From assembly GCA_011046315.1 (NCBI GenBank), contig DSAU01000275.1:1-15740 (forward strand): a stretch of 15,740 nt of DNA, given 5' to 3'. A program made the translations under genes and the position numbers. This DNA is from a bacterium. Its GTDB lineage: Bacteria; Zhuqueibacterota; Zhuqueibacteria; Thermofontimicrobiales; Thermofontimicrobiaceae. Each line of letters begins with the position of its first letter. The first letter of the stretch is position 1. This document shows, piece by piece, positions 7,938 to 14,625 of this stretch. Below the pieces are notes generated by a model. That model was not told the DNA's origin, made no database searches, and was given only the letters and a program-made list of their open reading frames with translations.

Positions 7938-7954
7938 TTGCATATATTGTGCCA
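7938..7954 (-). promoter_or_regulatory. Sigma-54-like promoter (-24/-12)
   Basis: The minus strand reads TGGCACAATATATGCAA. Compared with the sigma-54 consensus TGGCAC-N5-TTGCA, the GG and GC pairs have exactly the required spacing (ten bases between) and only one core base differs (ATGCA for TTGCA). The predicted transcript start is near 7928, giving a leader of about 60 bases to the ATG at 7868. A chance match in AT-rich DNA is possible, and no activator gene is nearby. Confidence 0.35.
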
Positions 7955-8260
7955 TATTTCTATAAGATTTTTTCCCAAGTGTTTACTGGGAAATCAGCAG
8001 CAGTATTGCACTTTTGTTGATCTGTTTTTAAAGTGAACGGCTTGTTTGTTTCTATTCATCGGTCATTTAATAGCTGCCAGTTAATTATTTCGATCGGCAA
8101 ATATACAACAATTGAATGAAAATTGCAAGTATGAGTTGAAGATTTATCAAGAATATTAATGAACCATTTTGGCTTGAAATCGATCTAATATTGGTACATT
8201 TCATTTGTAAAAAATTTTACCATCAGGATTGATTTGAACTAATTTTTATGGTACTAAACT

Positions 8261-10723
8261 ATGAGAAATGATTCGATGAACAAAGCAGTGAAAAAAGTTA
8301 AACTATCGATAAAGGGAATGCACTGCGCCTCGTGCGTCAATCGGGTGGAGAAGGCTCTGAAAAACGTCGAGGCTGTAAATTCAGCCACGGTAAATTTGAC
8401 CAACCAGAGCGCCTATGTTGAAATGGATTCGCAACGGGCAGATATTCAAAAGCTCATCGATGCGGTCAAACAAACAGGTTATGAAGTCGAATTGTCGTTG
8501 GTGAATCTTATCATTAAAGGGATGCACTGCGCAAGTTGTGTGCGCCGGATTGAGCAAAAGCTGGAACAATTGCCGGGTGTGGTTAATGTTAATGTCAATC
8601 TCAACACAGAACGGGCTCGAGTTTCCTATCTTGCCGCAGAAGTGGACGTCGAAACACTGCTTAGCGCTGTAGGTTCTGTCGGATATGAGGCAGAAGCCGA
8701 AACTGATGATCGGACAGGGCAGGGCGCGCTGGCAGATACGGCGCAACAGTCACAGCAGTTGTTGCGCAAACTGACAATCAGCGCGGTGTTGGCAGCGATT
8801 ATTCTGGTTGGATCAATGTCCGAATTTTTTGTATTTGTTCAAATCATCCCTCAACAGATTCGCTGGATCGGTCTGTTTGTGCTCACTTCGATGGTTGTGT
8901 TTTACTCTGGGGTCGAATTTTATATCCGCGGCTGGAAAGCATTAAAAAACCGCACCGCGGATATGAACAGTCTGATCGCCATCGGAACCGGCGCTGCTTA
9001 TATTTATTCGATTGTAGCAACATTCTTTGCTGATTTTTTACCGGAAAATATGAGGCACGTGTATTATGACAGCGCTGCTGTGATTATCACTTTGATCCTG
9101 TTGGGCAGGCTGCTGGAAGCTAAAGCAAAAGGTAAAACCTCACAAGCAATCGTTCGGTTAATGGGGTTGCAACCGCAAACTGCTCGTGTAATTAAAGCTG
9201 GAAAAGAATATCAGATTCCCATTGATAAGGTGCAATTGGGAGATGTGGTACTGGTTCGCCCCGGTGAAAAGATTCCAGTCGATGGAGAGCTGCTAAAAGG
9301 AAGCTCAACGGTTGATGAATCAATGTTAACCGGTGAATCAATGCCGGTGGAAAAGTCCACTGGTGATACGGTCATCGGCGCAACCATAAACCAGTCCGGC
9401 TCATTTCAATTTAAAGCAACACGAGTTGGCAAGAATACGACTCTTTCGCAAATCATCCAGTTGGTAGAAAATGCTCAGGCATCTAAAGCGCCAATACAAC
9501 GAATGGCGGATCTGGTCGCCAGTATTTTTGTTCCGGTGGTCATTGTGATTGCGATTGTCACATTTTTAGTCTGGTACTTTTTTGGTCCTTCACCCCAACT
9601 GAATTTTGCGTTGATCACGTTTGTGACTGTGCTGATCATCGCATGTCCCTGTGCGTTGGGATTGGCTACGCCAACCTCGATTATGGTGGGAACCGGCAAG
9701 GGCGCTGAAAATGGAATATTAATTAAAAGCGCGGAAGCATTGGAAACTGCCCATAAAATTAAGACAGTGATTCTGGATAAAACCGGCACAATTACTTCCG
9801 GAAAACCTGCCTTGACCGATATTATTCCGGCAAAAGGATTTGAGAAATTGCATATTTTAAAAATTGCGGCTTCGGTGGAGCATAGCTCTGAACACCCGTT
9901 GGCTCAAGCAATACGGCAGTATGCACAGCAAAATGAGGTCGAGCTTGTCGAGACGCAGCAATTTCGAGCCCTGCCGGGACATGGTATTGAAGCCCATTTG
10001 GATGGCAAAAAGATAGTCATGGGCAATCAGAAATTAATGACAAAATATGGCATCAAAATCGATGCACTGGAGAAGTTGGTTATCGATTTAAATAGCCAGG
10101 GAAAAACAACTATCTTTATTTCAGTGAATAATGAACTGGCAGGACTATTGGCTATTTCAGATACGTTAAAAAAAGATTCTGCCGCAGCGGTGTCAACGCT
10201 TCAAAATATGGGACTTGAAATTGTGATAGTCACTGGCGATAATGAGAGGACAGCGAATGCGATTGCCCAAAAAGTTGGCATCGACCGGGTTGTGTCCGGA
10301 GTTTTGCCCGAGCAGAAAGTGGAAGTGGTAAAAAAAATGCAGCAGAGCGAGAAAATAGTTGCCATGGTCGGAGATGGCATCAATGACGCGCCGGCGCTGG
10401 TGCAAGCCGACGTTGGGATCGCCATTGGTACGGGGACGGATATCGCGATCGAAGCCAGCGACATTACACTTGTCAAAGGAAATCTTAACAGCGTTGCCGC
10501 TGCAATTCAGTTGAGCCGAGCCACCATGCGCAATATCAAGCAAAATCTGTTTGGATCTTTTATTTACAATGTGATGGGAATTCCCATTGCTGCCGGTTTG
10601 CTGTATCCGTTCTGGGGAATCCTGCTCAATCCAATGGTAGCGGCAGCGGCGATGGCAATGAGCAGTGTGACCGTGGTTTCAAACGCGCTGCGGTTGCGCC
10701 GGATTAAGCTGGAAAGTGTATAA
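8261..10723 (+). CDS. copA: Cu(+)-exporting P-type ATPase (P1B-1)
   Basis: An 820-residue inner-membrane ATPase that pumps monovalent copper out of the cytoplasm. Two N-terminal heavy-metal-associated domains each carry GMHCASC (19-25 and 87-93). Membrane helices begin near residue 168. The actuator motif TGES is at 357-360, the transport site CPC at 462-464, the phosphorylation motif DKTGT at 506-510, the P1B nucleotide-domain HP at 545-546 and GDGINDAP at 704-711. The last two helices carry YN (769-770) and MSS (800-802), the residues that mark Cu(+) transport rather than Zn/Cd. All key residues are intact and the length is typical for a two-HMA CopA. The start is at 8261; Met6 at 8276 is an alternative, and neither has a strong ribosome site. 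No copper chaperone or CueR/CsoR gene is adjacent, so the gene appears to stand alone. Confidence 0.97.
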   Translation: MRNDSMNKAVKKVKLSIKGMHCASCVNRVEKALKNVEAVNSATVNLTNQSAYVEMDSQRADIQKLIDAVKQTGYEVELSLVNLIIKGMHCASCVRRIEQKLEQLPGVVNVNVNLNTERARVSYLAAEVDVETLLSAVGSVGYEAEAETDDRTGQGALADTAQQSQQLLRKLTISAVLAAIILVGSMSEFFVFVQIIPQQIRWIGLFVLTSMVVFYSGVEFYIRGWKALKNRTADMNSLIAIGTGAAYIYSIVATFFADFLPENMRHVYYDSAAVIITLILLGRLLEAKAKGKTSQAIVRLMGLQPQTARVIKAGKEYQIPIDKVQLGDVVLVRPGEKIPVDGELLKGSSTVDESMLTGESMPVEKSTGDTVIGATINQSGSFQFKATRVGKNTTLSQIIQLVENAQASKAPIQRMADLVASIFVPVVIVIAIVTFLVWYFFGPSPQLNFALITFVTVLIIACPCALGLATPTSIMVGTGKGAENGILIKSAEALETAHKIKTVILDKTGTITSGKPALTDIIPAKGFEKLHILKIAASVEHSSEHPLAQAIRQYAQQNEVELVETQQFRALPGHGIEAHLDGKKIVMGNQKLMTKYGIKIDALEKLVIDLNSQGKTTIFISVNNELAGLLAISDTLKKDSAAAVSTLQNMGLEIVIVTGDNERTANAIAQKVGIDRVVSGVLPEQKVEVVKKMQQSEKIVAMVGDGINDAPALVQADVGIAIGTGTDIAIEASDITLVKGNLNSVAAAIQLSRATMRNIKQNLFGSFIYNVMGIPIAAGLLYPFWGILLNPMVAAAAMAMSSVTVVSNALRLRRIKLESV

Positions 10724-10812
10724 TTTTTTTTAAATCAAGTTGGAAAGATTCCCATTCCATTCTGATCAGTGGCAACTTTACATTTAACTTTTTATCCCCA
10801 ATAGCTGAACAG

Positions 10813-11010
10813 CAATTTTTTCGATAGCGGTCAATTATTGTCTCAGTTATTGGTGGAAATAGAAACTGATGCCATCGCTTTGTTTGTAAAAAATATTTAA
10901 AATAGCTGGCTCTATTTAAAAATTTTATCATCTCTCAAATAATCAAATCATCAAGCGATGGCATCAGTATTCCACCAGTAACTGAGATCATACGTCTGCG
11001 TCGAAAATTG
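10813..11010. repeat. Approximately 200-bp imperfect palindromic element (MITE-like or structured RNA)
   Basis: ACTGATGCCATCGCTT (10865-10880) is repeated exactly in reverse complement at 10953-10968. Moving outward, CTCAGTTATTGGTGGAA (10842-10858) pairs with 10970-10986 with a single G-U-type difference after a small bulge. The ends also correspond: CAATTTTTTCGA at 10813-10824 against TCGAAAATTG at 11001-11010. Inside the loop, TTTAAAATAG and CTATTTAAA form a further short stem around CTGGCT. The layout (terminal inverted repeats, no gene, about 200 bp) fits a miniature transposable element or a long structured RNA. No clear target-site duplication is seen. Confidence 0.65.
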
Positions 11011-11012
11011 AC

Positions 11013-11041
11013 TTGACTTTTTATTTCTGATAAGTTATATT
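11013..11041 (+). promoter_or_regulatory. Sigma-70-type promoter of the dihydroorotate-dehydrogenase-like gene
   Basis: TTGACT (11013-11018) and TATATT (11036-11041) are separated by 17 bases, with an expected start near 11048. The -35 box follows directly on the end of the palindromic element, and a second overlapping TTGACT starts at 11008. The leader to the ATG at 11103 is about 55 bases and ends with AGGAGA at 11088-11093. Confidence 0.6.
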
Positions 11042-11102
11042 GTTTTGTTGTTTATCAATTTAAAAGGATACTATTTTTACCTATTTCAGGAGAATCGTTA
11101 AT

Positions 11103-12080
11103 ATGGATCTGTCGACGCAATATCTTGGATTGACTCTTAAAAACCCGGTTATAGTTGCCAGTTGCGGACTCACCAAAACTGCTGAACAAATTCAAAAATG
11201 TGAACAAGCCGGCGCCGGCGCTGTAGTGATGAAATCACTCTTTGAAGAACAGATTCGTGAAATGGATGGCGGCGTGGCAGATAGCGTGGGTATGCACACC
11301 GAAGTGCTGGATTATCTTCGCGCTGAAATTGAAATGTCAATCGGGCCTCGTGAATATTTGGAAAACATCAGGCAAGCAAAGAAACAGGTCTCAATTCCTG
11401 TGATTGCCAGCGTTAACTGTTACACCTCAAAGTGGTGGATCAGTTATGCAAAGCAAATCGAAGCTGCCGGCGCCGATGCGTTGGAGTTGAATTTTTTCGT
11501 GTTACCATTTGATGACGATAAATCAAGTATTGATTTAGAATACATTTATGTGGATGTGCTCAAGACTGTAAAACAACAGGTCACCATTCCGGTAGCGCTG
11601 AAACTGTCGCCTTATTTCACTTCGTTTGCTCACTTTTCAAAAATGTTGGACGAAAATGGCGCAGATGGGTTGGTTTTGTTCAACCGGTTTATTCAACCAG
11701 AAATTAATGTGAGTAAAATGGAAATAAAGACAAAGCCGTCATTCAACGATCCGTTGGGATTTGATAATACACTGCGTTGGGTCGCGCTGCTATCTGGTAA
11801 TCGCAATTTTGATATTGCCGCTTCCGGCAATATACGCGACGCCAAAGGCATTATTAAGCAACTACTTGTAGGCGCCAACGCAGTACAGATTGCTTCGCTG
11901 TTCTATCAAAAGGGATTGGACGAGATCGGGAAGTTACTCAGCGGAGTTGAATTGTGGATGAAAGATCATGGTTTTAATTCGGCGACAGAGTTTAGGGGAA
12001 AATTAAATCAAAATAACAGTCCCCAATCAAAAAGTTTTATTCGCTCACAATATATAAAAACCATTGCTGGCTTTGAATAA
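11103..12080 (+). CDS. Dihydroorotate dehydrogenase-like flavoprotein, substrate unknown
   Basis: A 325-residue TIM-barrel protein of the class 1 dihydroorotate dehydrogenase fold (cytoplasmic, FMN). FMN-site landmarks are present: ASCGLT (19-24), K44, SVN (103-105), ELN (128-130), the K167 strand LKLSP, LFNR (192-195) and the phosphate-binding SGNI (241-244). However, where true PyrD enzymes have the catalytic Asn-Ser-Cys-Pro-Asn loop, this protein has NFFVLPFDDDK (130-140) with no cysteine. It therefore belongs to the dihydroorotate dehydrogenase-like group annotated beside redox genes rather than to a demonstrated pyrimidine enzyme. The start is well supported by AGGAGA nine bases upstream and by an upstream promoter. 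The next gene is a Crp/Fnr regulator 119 bases downstream, hinting at a redox-linked role. The real electron donor and substrate are unknown. Confidence 0.9.
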   Translation: MDLSTQYLGLTLKNPVIVASCGLTKTAEQIQKCEQAGAGAVVMKSLFEEQIREMDGGVADSVGMHTEVLDYLRAEIEMSIGPREYLENIRQAKKQVSIPVIASVNCYTSKWWISYAKQIEAAGADALELNFFVLPFDDDKSSIDLEYIYVDVLKTVKQQVTIPVALKLSPYFTSFAHFSKMLDENGADGLVLFNRFIQPEINVSKMEIKTKPSFNDPLGFDNTLRWVALLSGNRNFDIAASGNIRDAKGIIKQLLVGANAVQIASLFYQKGLDEIGKLLSGVELWMKDHGFNSATEFRGKLNQNNSPQSKSFIRSQYIKTIAGFE

Positions 12081-12188
12081 GCTTAAACATTAATCCACAA
12101 AGATGGATTGTCCGTAGCAATTGTGGTTGTTTTTTCAGCTACCCAGTTAATCGCTATTTAACGATGCTGATAAAATCGGATTGATGAA

Positions 12189-12210
12189 ATGGATATATAA
12201 TGGATATATA
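12189..12210 (+). repeat. 11-base tandem duplication spanning the regulator's start codon
   Basis: ATGGATATATA occurs twice head to tail (12189-12199 and 12200-12210). The second copy supplies the start codon of the Crp/Fnr gene; an ATG in the first copy runs into TAA after two sense codons. It is probably a recent slippage event that altered the ribosome-binding region, and no Shine-Dalgarno is evident just upstream. Confidence 0.6.
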
Positions 12211-12871
12211 TCAGTTATTATCACAAGCTTTTTTATTCCAATCCTTGGATGCTGAACAAATTGAAGTCGTTGAAGCCTGTACTTCTCTGCGACAGGTGGC
12301 TAAAGGTGAACATGTTTTTAACGAGGGTCAACCGGCTACTGCTTTTTATATCATGGTATCTGGAATGGTTAAAATTTATAAATTATCCGCTGGCGGAAAC
12401 GAAAAGATCCTTCACATTCAGCTTGCGGGCGATCTGGTTGCAGAAGCGGTAATTTTTGAGTTTGATACCTATCCCGCTTATTGTCAGGCGCTTGAAAATA
12501 CTCAGTTACTCAGATTTTCAAAAGAAAAATTTCTCGATGTGTTGCGTTGTTTTCCTGAAATCACTTTTCATATTATGAGAGCCTATTCAAGGCGGATTCG
12601 TCAATTGGTAGACAAGATCGATGAAATTTCGCTGCGTGATGTGCGGTCTCGATTGGCAAATTTTTTACTGACTAATTCAAAAACAAAAAACGGCAAACTG
12701 AGCTGCACTCTTAATTTTTCTAAAAAAGACCTATCGGCTATGTTGGGAACAATTCCGGAAACATTGTCGCGAGCGCTGAATTTTTTAAAAAAAGAAGGTT
12801 TTATTGAAGAATCAGGCAACTCGATTTTGATTGTGAGCAAGGCTGGTTTGGAACAGGTTTCGGGCGGTTAG
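12200..12871 (+). CDS. Crp/Fnr-family transcriptional regulator
   Basis: A 223-residue regulator. Residues about 18-110 form a cyclic-nucleotide-binding-type beta-barrel sensor, about 118-150 the long dimerisation helix, and about 172-210 a winged helix-turn-helix. The recognition helix reads PETLSRALNFLKKEG, giving E187, S190 and R191: the ExxSR pattern with which FNR reads TTGAT half-sites. The four cysteines (27, 95, 117, 169) are scattered and there is no N-terminal cysteine set, so it is not an iron-sulfur FNR. Sensing of haem/NO (Dnr-like), redox or a nucleotide cannot be decided. A perfect FNR-like box lies upstream of the iron-sulfur gene at 13824, a probable target. A loose dyad, GTTAAT-CGCT-ATTTAAC (12146-12162), before the gene could be an autoregulatory site. 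Confidence 0.92.
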   Translation: MDIYQLLSQAFLFQSLDAEQIEVVEACTSLRQVAKGEHVFNEGQPATAFYIMVSGMVKIYKLSAGGNEKILHIQLAGDLVAEAVIFEFDTYPAYCQALENTQLLRFSKEKFLDVLRCFPEITFHIMRAYSRRIRQLVDKIDEISLRDVRSRLANFLLTNSKTKNGKLSCTLNFSKKDLSAMLGTIPETLSRALNFLKKEGFIEESGNSILIVSKAGLEQVSGG

Positions 12872-12898
12872 AAAAAAGTTTCAAGATTTATTTTTTTC

Positions 12899-12926
12899 TT
12901 GCTTTCATCAAAATTTTTGTTATATT
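12899..12926 (+). promoter_or_regulatory. Possible promoter of the coiled-coil gene
   Basis: TTGCTT (12899-12904) and TATATT (12921-12926) are spaced by 16 bases, followed by AAAGGA at 12948-12953 and the ATG at 12960. The region is AT-rich, so chance matches are likely. Confidence 0.35.
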
Positions 12927-12959
12927 TATTATTAGAATAGAAAAAGCAAAGGATCAAAT

Positions 12960-13436
12960 ATGCCGATAGTAACTGTTGAAAAACCTTTAAAAACTGTTCT
13001 AGGGGATGATGGCGCTGATTCACTCATCAGATTGTTGAATCAAGTTAAGCAAGACCAAAAAGAAGATATTCTTCTGTTCGTTGAAGAAAAGTTCGAGCGT
13101 AGGCTTTCATTGGAAATTTCTAAAGTTAATGAGAGGCTTTCAGAGGGGATTTCCAGGGTTAATGAGAGGCTTTCAGAGGAGATTTCCAAAGTTAATGAAA
13201 GGCTTTCAGAGGAGATCTCCAGGGTTAATGAGAGGCTTTCATCAGAAATTTCCAAAGTCAACGAGCGAATTACCAGTGAAGTGGCAGAACTAAGCAAACA
13301 GATGAACGAGAATGACAACAAATTGTTAGTCCAAATCCATAAAAGCCAGGCTAATTTGATCAAGTGGATGTTCATTTTTTGGGTAGGTCAGATCGGCGCG
13401 ATAATGGCTATTTTGTTTGCGTTTTTCAATAAATAG
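12960..13436 (+). CDS. Membrane-anchored coiled-coil protein with 11-residue repeats (DUF1640/MCUR1-like layout)
   Basis: A 158-residue protein. An N-terminal head (about 1-45) includes a helical segment rich in K, E and D. A stalk of five consecutive 11-residue repeats (residues 49-103; consensus LSEEISKVNER) is followed by a degenerate one (104-114). A single membrane helix at about 136-155 lies almost at the C-terminus (FWVGQIGAIMAILFAFF). Hendecad repeats give a nearly straight or right-handed coiled coil. The head, stalk and C-terminal anchor order resembles the prokaryotic relatives of mitochondrial MCUR1/CCDC90 (DUF1640), a family without a firm bacterial function. The topology predicts the stalk in the cytoplasm. 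The start is supported by AAAGGA six bases upstream. Repeat length may vary between strains. It sits between the regulator and the iron-sulfur gene without obvious functional links. Confidence 0.85.
   Translation: MPIVTVEKPLKTVLGDDGADSLIRLLNQVKQDQKEDILLFVEEKFERRLSLEISKVNERLSEGISRVNERLSEEISKVNERLSEEISRVNERLSSEISKVNERITSEVAELSKQMNENDNKLLVQIHKSQANLIKWMFIFWVGQIGAIMAILFAFFNK
13104..13268 (+). repeat. Five in-frame 33-bp tandem repeats inside the coiled-coil gene
   Basis: Five units of exactly 33 bases start at 13104, 13137, 13170, 13203 and 13236, each encoding one LSxEISxVNER hendecad. Units 1, 3 and 5 encode ISKV and units 2 and 4 encode ISRV. Units 2 and 4 differ at only two bases, so the real period appears to be 66 bases. 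This indicates duplication of a unit pair, probably recent. Confidence 0.9.
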
Positions 13437-13823
13437 TTTTTTGAATTATCGGGTTGGATCAATCAATAATTAAATTGGCAGACGATCTCAGCTCTGAAAA
13501 GCAATAATCTTAAAACCAGTGTTGTAGCAGCGATCCTTCGAAAAAAAACATACGGATTCCCTCACTATTCCTTCATTATCTACAATTCAAGATTTAAAGT
13601 TTGATTAGTATACGTCAATTTCCTGACAACACAGCTCGCAAAAACAGAGTTATGGTATTCGCTCTTTCTGAAACGATGTTGGATGTTCATGGGTTAAATA
13701 ATTTTCAGAGATAGTTTCCATAAAGACAATTAAATTTTATTGTTCTTGACTTTTGTCAAAGCAAGTGTCAAAACTATTATGTATATTTGCACCAATTAAA
13801 GAATTATTTTAGAGGAAATTCCA
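13437..13823 (+). other. Intergenic region upstream of the iron-sulfur gene
   Basis: A 387-base spacer with no frame I can support as a gene. Its left two thirds contain nothing I recognise. The right end carries the FNR-like box and -10 element listed separately, followed by a ribosome-binding site AGAGGA (13811-13816) seven bases before the ATG. Confidence 0.5.
13746..13759 (+). promoter_or_regulatory. FNR/Crp-type operator with class II promoter spacing
   Basis: TTGAC-TTTT-GTCAA is a perfect palindrome with the 5-4-5 geometry of FNR-family sites (FNR consensus TTGAT-N4-ATCAA). A TATATT -10 element lies at 13782-13787, which predicts a start near 13794 and places the operator centre (13752.5) at -41.5, the position for direct activation. 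There is no good -35 box at normal spacing for this -10, consistent with dependence on an activator. The local Crp/Fnr protein has the matching ExxSR recognition helix. Confidence 0.7.
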
Positions 13824-14612
13824 ATGGACCGAAAAATTATTAAAATAAACGAAGAGCTTTGTGATGGCTGTGGCGATTGCGTGGTAGGCTGCTCTGAAGG
13901 GGCCTTGCAGATTATCGATGGGAAAGCCAGGTTGGTTAAAGAAGATTTTTGCGATGGATTTGGGGACTGTATTGGCGCCTGTCCAACCGGCGCGTTGACT
14001 ATTGAGGAAAGAGAAACGGTTCCCTTTGACGAGGAGGCAACCCGACGTCATCTTCTGGAAACGCAGGGGATTGAGGCTGTATGGCGGATGGAGGAAGCTC
14101 AAAAACAACACGAGCATGAGGAAGAAGAGCAACATCTCCACCTTGGTTGTCCGGGTTCGCGAGCGCGCGAAAATAAACCGGCTCAACAGCGAACAGCGGT
14201 TAATAGTAGTATGCCGGTGCAGGCGATTCCATCTGAGTTGGCTCAGTGGCCGGTGCAATTACACCTGGTTCAGCCGGGAGCTTCATTTTTCAGAGACAAA
14301 GAATTGGTGCTCATGAGTACCTGCGGTCCCATTGCCTCTGCTGATGTTCACTGGCGTTATCTCCGTGGTCGTAGTGTCGTGGTTGGCTGCCCAAAGTTGG
14401 ACGATACGCGTAATTATGCCGCCAAGTTGGGTGAGATTTTAAAGAATCCTTCAATACCCAAAGTGATCGTGGCACGCATGCAGGTGCCGTGCTGCGGCGG
14501 TTTGACCATGATTGCGCAACAAGCGGTTCAGCATTCCAATCGGCATGATCTCACGGTTGAAGAGCATATAATCGGAATCGATGGCGCAGTTGCTAATATT
14601 CGAAAACTTTAG
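13824..14612 (+). CDS. 4Fe-4S ferredoxin-domain protein with cysteine-rich C-terminal domain
   Basis: A 262-residue cytoplasmic redox protein. A ferredoxin module at the N-terminus has a complete cluster I set (C13, C16, C19, C23). In the second site, C43, C49 and C53 remain but position 46 is Phe (CDGFGDC); as I recall, relatives commonly have Leu there, so this is probably a family trait and not a defect. A His/Glu-rich linker (about 91-106, HEHEEEEQHLHLG) leads to C109 in GCPGSRA, and the C-terminal domain carries C167 (STCGP), C189 (VGCPKLDD) and the pair C223-C224 (VPCCGG), probably binding another cluster or metal. Similar proteins occur in anaerobes, often near hybrid-cluster proteins and Crp/Fnr regulators. 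Expression is probably activated through the FNR-like box at 13746. Start supported by AGAGGA. It converges on the cas6-like gene with only 13 bases between stops. Confidence 0.9.
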   Translation: MDRKIIKINEELCDGCGDCVVGCSEGALQIIDGKARLVKEDFCDGFGDCIGACPTGALTIEERETVPFDEEATRRHLLETQGIEAVWRMEEAQKQHEHEEEEQHLHLGCPGSRARENKPAQQRTAVNSSMPVQAIPSELAQWPVQLHLVQPGASFFRDKELVLMSTCGPIASADVHWRYLRGRSVVVGCPKLDDTRNYAAKLGEILKNPSIPKVIVARMQVPCCGGLTMIAQQAVQHSNRHDLTVEEHIIGIDGAVANIRKL

Positions 14613-14625
14613 CGGTGAGATTTTG

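Larger units (their letters stand above)
7869..8260. other. Divergent intergenic region between exported protein and copA
   Basis: A 392-base AT-rich region that must carry both divergent promoters. I see the sigma-54-like match and dyad listed separately, and an imperfect dyad at about 7967-7996 (GATTTTTTCCCA ... TGGGAAATC) that could be an operator. Near copA, TTGATT (8229-8234) and TACTAA (8252-8257) have 17-base spacing, but they would place the start of transcription almost on the first ATG. No CueR- or CopY-type box was recognised, and no gene is evident. Confidence 0.45.
10724..11102. other. Intergenic region with palindromic element and promoter
   Basis: A 379-base gap between copA and the dihydroorotate-dehydrogenase-like gene. 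It holds a long palindromic element (10813-11010) and a good promoter just beyond it. A weak TGGAA...TTCCA stem lies shortly after the copA stop but lacks a T-tract. There is no supportable coding frame: the minus-strand frame across 10704-10931 merely reads through one arm of the palindrome. Confidence 0.55.

Noticed and set aside
7967..7996. Imperfect dyad GATTTTTTCCCA...TGGGAAATC as a terminator or copper operator
   Set aside because: There is no T-tract following on either strand, and it does not match CueR, CsoR or CopY boxes that I know.
8381..10543. Several frames on the minus strand within copA
   Set aside because: These are antisense shadows of a fully conserved P-type ATPase.
8261..10723. 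Zn/Cd ATPase (ZntA) as alternative for the P-type ATPase
   Set aside because: CPC together with YN and MSS in the last helices and two GMHCASC domains point to Cu(+) transport.
10704..10931. 75-codon minus-strand frame overlapping the end of copA
   Set aside because: It runs into the copA coding end and one arm of the palindromic element, with no domain or ribosome site.
11103..12080. Assignment as true PyrD
   Set aside because: The catalytic Asn-Ser-Cys-Pro-Asn loop is missing and no pyrimidine genes are nearby.
12091..12108. AATCCA...TGGATT hairpin after the dihydroorotate-dehydrogenase-like gene as a terminator
   Set aside because: The stem is only six pairs and has no T-tract directly after it.
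12200..12871. Oxygen-sensing FNR with a 4Fe-4S cluster
   Set aside because: The N-terminal cysteine set is absent; the four cysteines are scattered through the protein.
13104..13268. Regular 33-bp repeats resembling a CRISPR array
   Set aside because: The units are directly adjacent with no spacers and encode in-frame hendecads of a coiled-coil protein.
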